From positions 1-64,000 of the forward strand of contig NZ_LMCP01000013.1 in assembly GCF_001425625.1 (NCBI RefSeq): DNA of 64,000 nt. The letters run 5' to 3'. A program made the translations under genes and the position numbers. This stretch comes from Mesorhizobium sp. Root102 (GTDB lineage Bacteria; Pseudomonadota; Alphaproteobacteria; Rhizobiales; Rhizobiaceae). The notes beneath the pieces were generated by a model. That model was not told where the DNA came from, ran no database searches, and saw only the letters and a program-made list of their open reading frames with translations. Shown here piece by piece: positions 63,251-64,000 of this stretch. Position 1 is the first letter of the stretch. Every line of letters starts with the position of its first letter.

Positions 63251-64000
63251 ATGAACGCCCATACAATTCCCGAACTGCGCTACGCGATGAGCCGTGAAGC
63301 CATCATCGGCCATGAGACGGCCTGGAAAGTGTCCAGTTTCGGCGTCGCGCAATATCTGCACGGCTATGACCCGGCACTGCTTGCCGCGATCGAGGTGGCT
63401 GCTCTGAAGCTCAAGGCCAGCCATGCCGTGCACAAGCACCTCGATCTGACCTTCATCACCGGGGCCGACCGTTTCATCCCCGAGATCAAGGAATTGCTGC
63501 ATGACAAGCTGCGCCTGGAACGGCTGTCCGACATGATGGGCACCAAGCTGGAGCCCTATCCGCTGTCGATCGTCGGCTCGACGGTCACCTTCATGAACCC
63601 CAAGGACGGCGCCGTGGAATGGCATTGCGATGGCGTTCCGGTCACCGAACTCATCCCGCTGTCGATCAGCAATCCGCTGGTCGGCGGCCACCTCGAAATC
63701 TATTGTGACGACTCCGAAACCGGCCGCGCCATCCTCGAATCCGGCCGCGAAATCCCGCGCAACCGTGTCATGCGCATCGATCACAAGATGAATTACGCGA
63801 CGCTCGGGCAGTTCCTGGGGGTCTTGCATCGCACCGCCCCGATCCGGTTCGGCGAGCGCGTCACGCTGGTGCTCAACCAGCGCTCGGTGGCCAAACCCTA
63901 TGTCGACGATAACAGAATGTTCTATCTCGCCGCCGACAACGACCACGACCGTGAGTGGGTCAATGAGCTGGCCGAAGATGTCTGGACCAACCAGCTGCCG
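63251..64000 (+). CDS. 2-oxoglutarate/Fe(II)-type oxygenase-like protein, 3' end outside the window
   Basis: 250 codons are open to the window end from ATG 63251 (GGAGAA upstream). A candidate metal site is His125-x-Asp127 (EWHCDGVP) with His193 (GVLHRTAP), and Arg203 (FGERVTLVLN) in the position of the 2-oxoglutarate-binding residue. The strand pattern GGHLEIYCDD between them fits a double-stranded beta-helix. The product may hydroxylate a small molecule or peptide. The family was inferred from the residue spacing only. It diverges from the LysR gene. Confidence 0.6.
   Translation, partial: MNAHTIPELRYAMSREAIIGHETAWKVSSFGVAQYLHGYDPALLAAIEVAALKLKASHAVHKHLDLTFITGADRFIPEIKELLHDKLRLERLSDMMGTKLEPYPLSIVGSTVTFMNPKDGAVEWHCDGVPVTELIPLSISNPLVGGHLEIYCDDSETGRAILESGREIPRNRVMRIDHKMNYATLGQFLGVLHRTAPIRFGERVTLVLNQRSVAKPYVDDNRMFYLAADNDHDREWVNELAEDVWTNQLP

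Noticed and set aside
1..64000. tRNA or rRNA genes
   Set aside because: I looked for T-loop GGTTCGAATCC-type sequences and rRNA signatures and found none that would fold properly.

Overview
The window looks like a chromosomal segment of a Mesorhizobium-type alphaproteobacterium (order Hyphomicrobiales). It is GC-rich, and the core gene order purF-cvpA-radA-dnaB, rpsF-rpsR-rplI, fabD-fabG-acpP-fabF-mltG-yicC-gmk and lptF-lptG-lptD-surA-pdxA-rsmA is typical of rhizobia and relatives. An Omp25/Omp31-like barrel and GST, DUF2934 and DUF995-like proteins fit the same group. The genus is inferred from memory of gene order and protein style; no search was run. I saw no tRNA, rRNA, CRISPR array or prophage.

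Layout. 1-2 kb: the 5' end of an IS4-like transposase at the window edge, a small hypothetical gene, a secreted lectin-fold-like protein and an SDR enzyme. 2-7.4 kb: purF, cvpA, radA, dnaB, all on the minus strand. 7.5-10.2 kb: an rsm22-like methyltransferase, ynfA and a cfa-type methyltransferase sit between dnaB and rplI. 10.5-12.1 kb: rplI, rpsR, rpsF. 12.4-13.1 kb: a decayed insertion sequence next to a pilus-protein-like remnant. 13.1-15.0 kb: an LtaS-like phosphotransferase. 15.3-22.0 kb: fatty-acid synthesis operon, then mltG, yicC and gmk. 22.0-29.6 kb: outer-membrane biogenesis operon read on the minus strand as lptF-lptG-lptD-surA-pdxA-rsmA. 30-32 kb: pepA, holC.

32.1-44.7 kb is the accessory region: a surface-polysaccharide-like locus with a clan-A glycoside hydrolase, a processive cellulose-synthase-like GT2, a polyprenyl-phosphate sugar synthase-like GT2 coupled to a UPF0104/LPG-synthase-type membrane protein, a GT39 (ArnT-like) membrane transferase, GalE and a UDP-xylose-synthase-like epimerase. 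Two DUF995-like secreted proteins and two small lipoproteins are present as paralogous pairs. One DUF995 copy carries an internal stop, and one lipoprotein copy lies next to an internally deleted epimerase remnant, so part of the locus looks duplicated and then decayed.

45.4-52.7 kb is mixed: a membrane protein with rlmJ, a secreted protein, a TetR regulator overlapping an EamA transporter (three frameshifts in about 0.8 kb), a LysE exporter, a winged-helix regulator, an Ala/Lys-rich histone-H1-like protein, a broken GNAT gene and a GST. 52.8-59.6 kb: outer-membrane barrel, pteridine-reductase-like SDR, uvrC, pgsA, moaD, moaE, a YbaY-META protein and ndk. 59.9-64 kb: DUF2934 protein, GST, DinB-like protein, GNAT, LysR regulator and a 2-oxoglutarate/Fe(II) oxygenase-like gene cut by the window end.

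The main non-coding signals are five palindromic repeat elements that begin at, or within a few bases of, the stop codon of the preceding gene (fabG, radA, holC, lysE-like, uvrC), two near-identical terminator hairpins sharing the loop GCGAG, and a perfect hairpin lying one base before the ynfA start codon.
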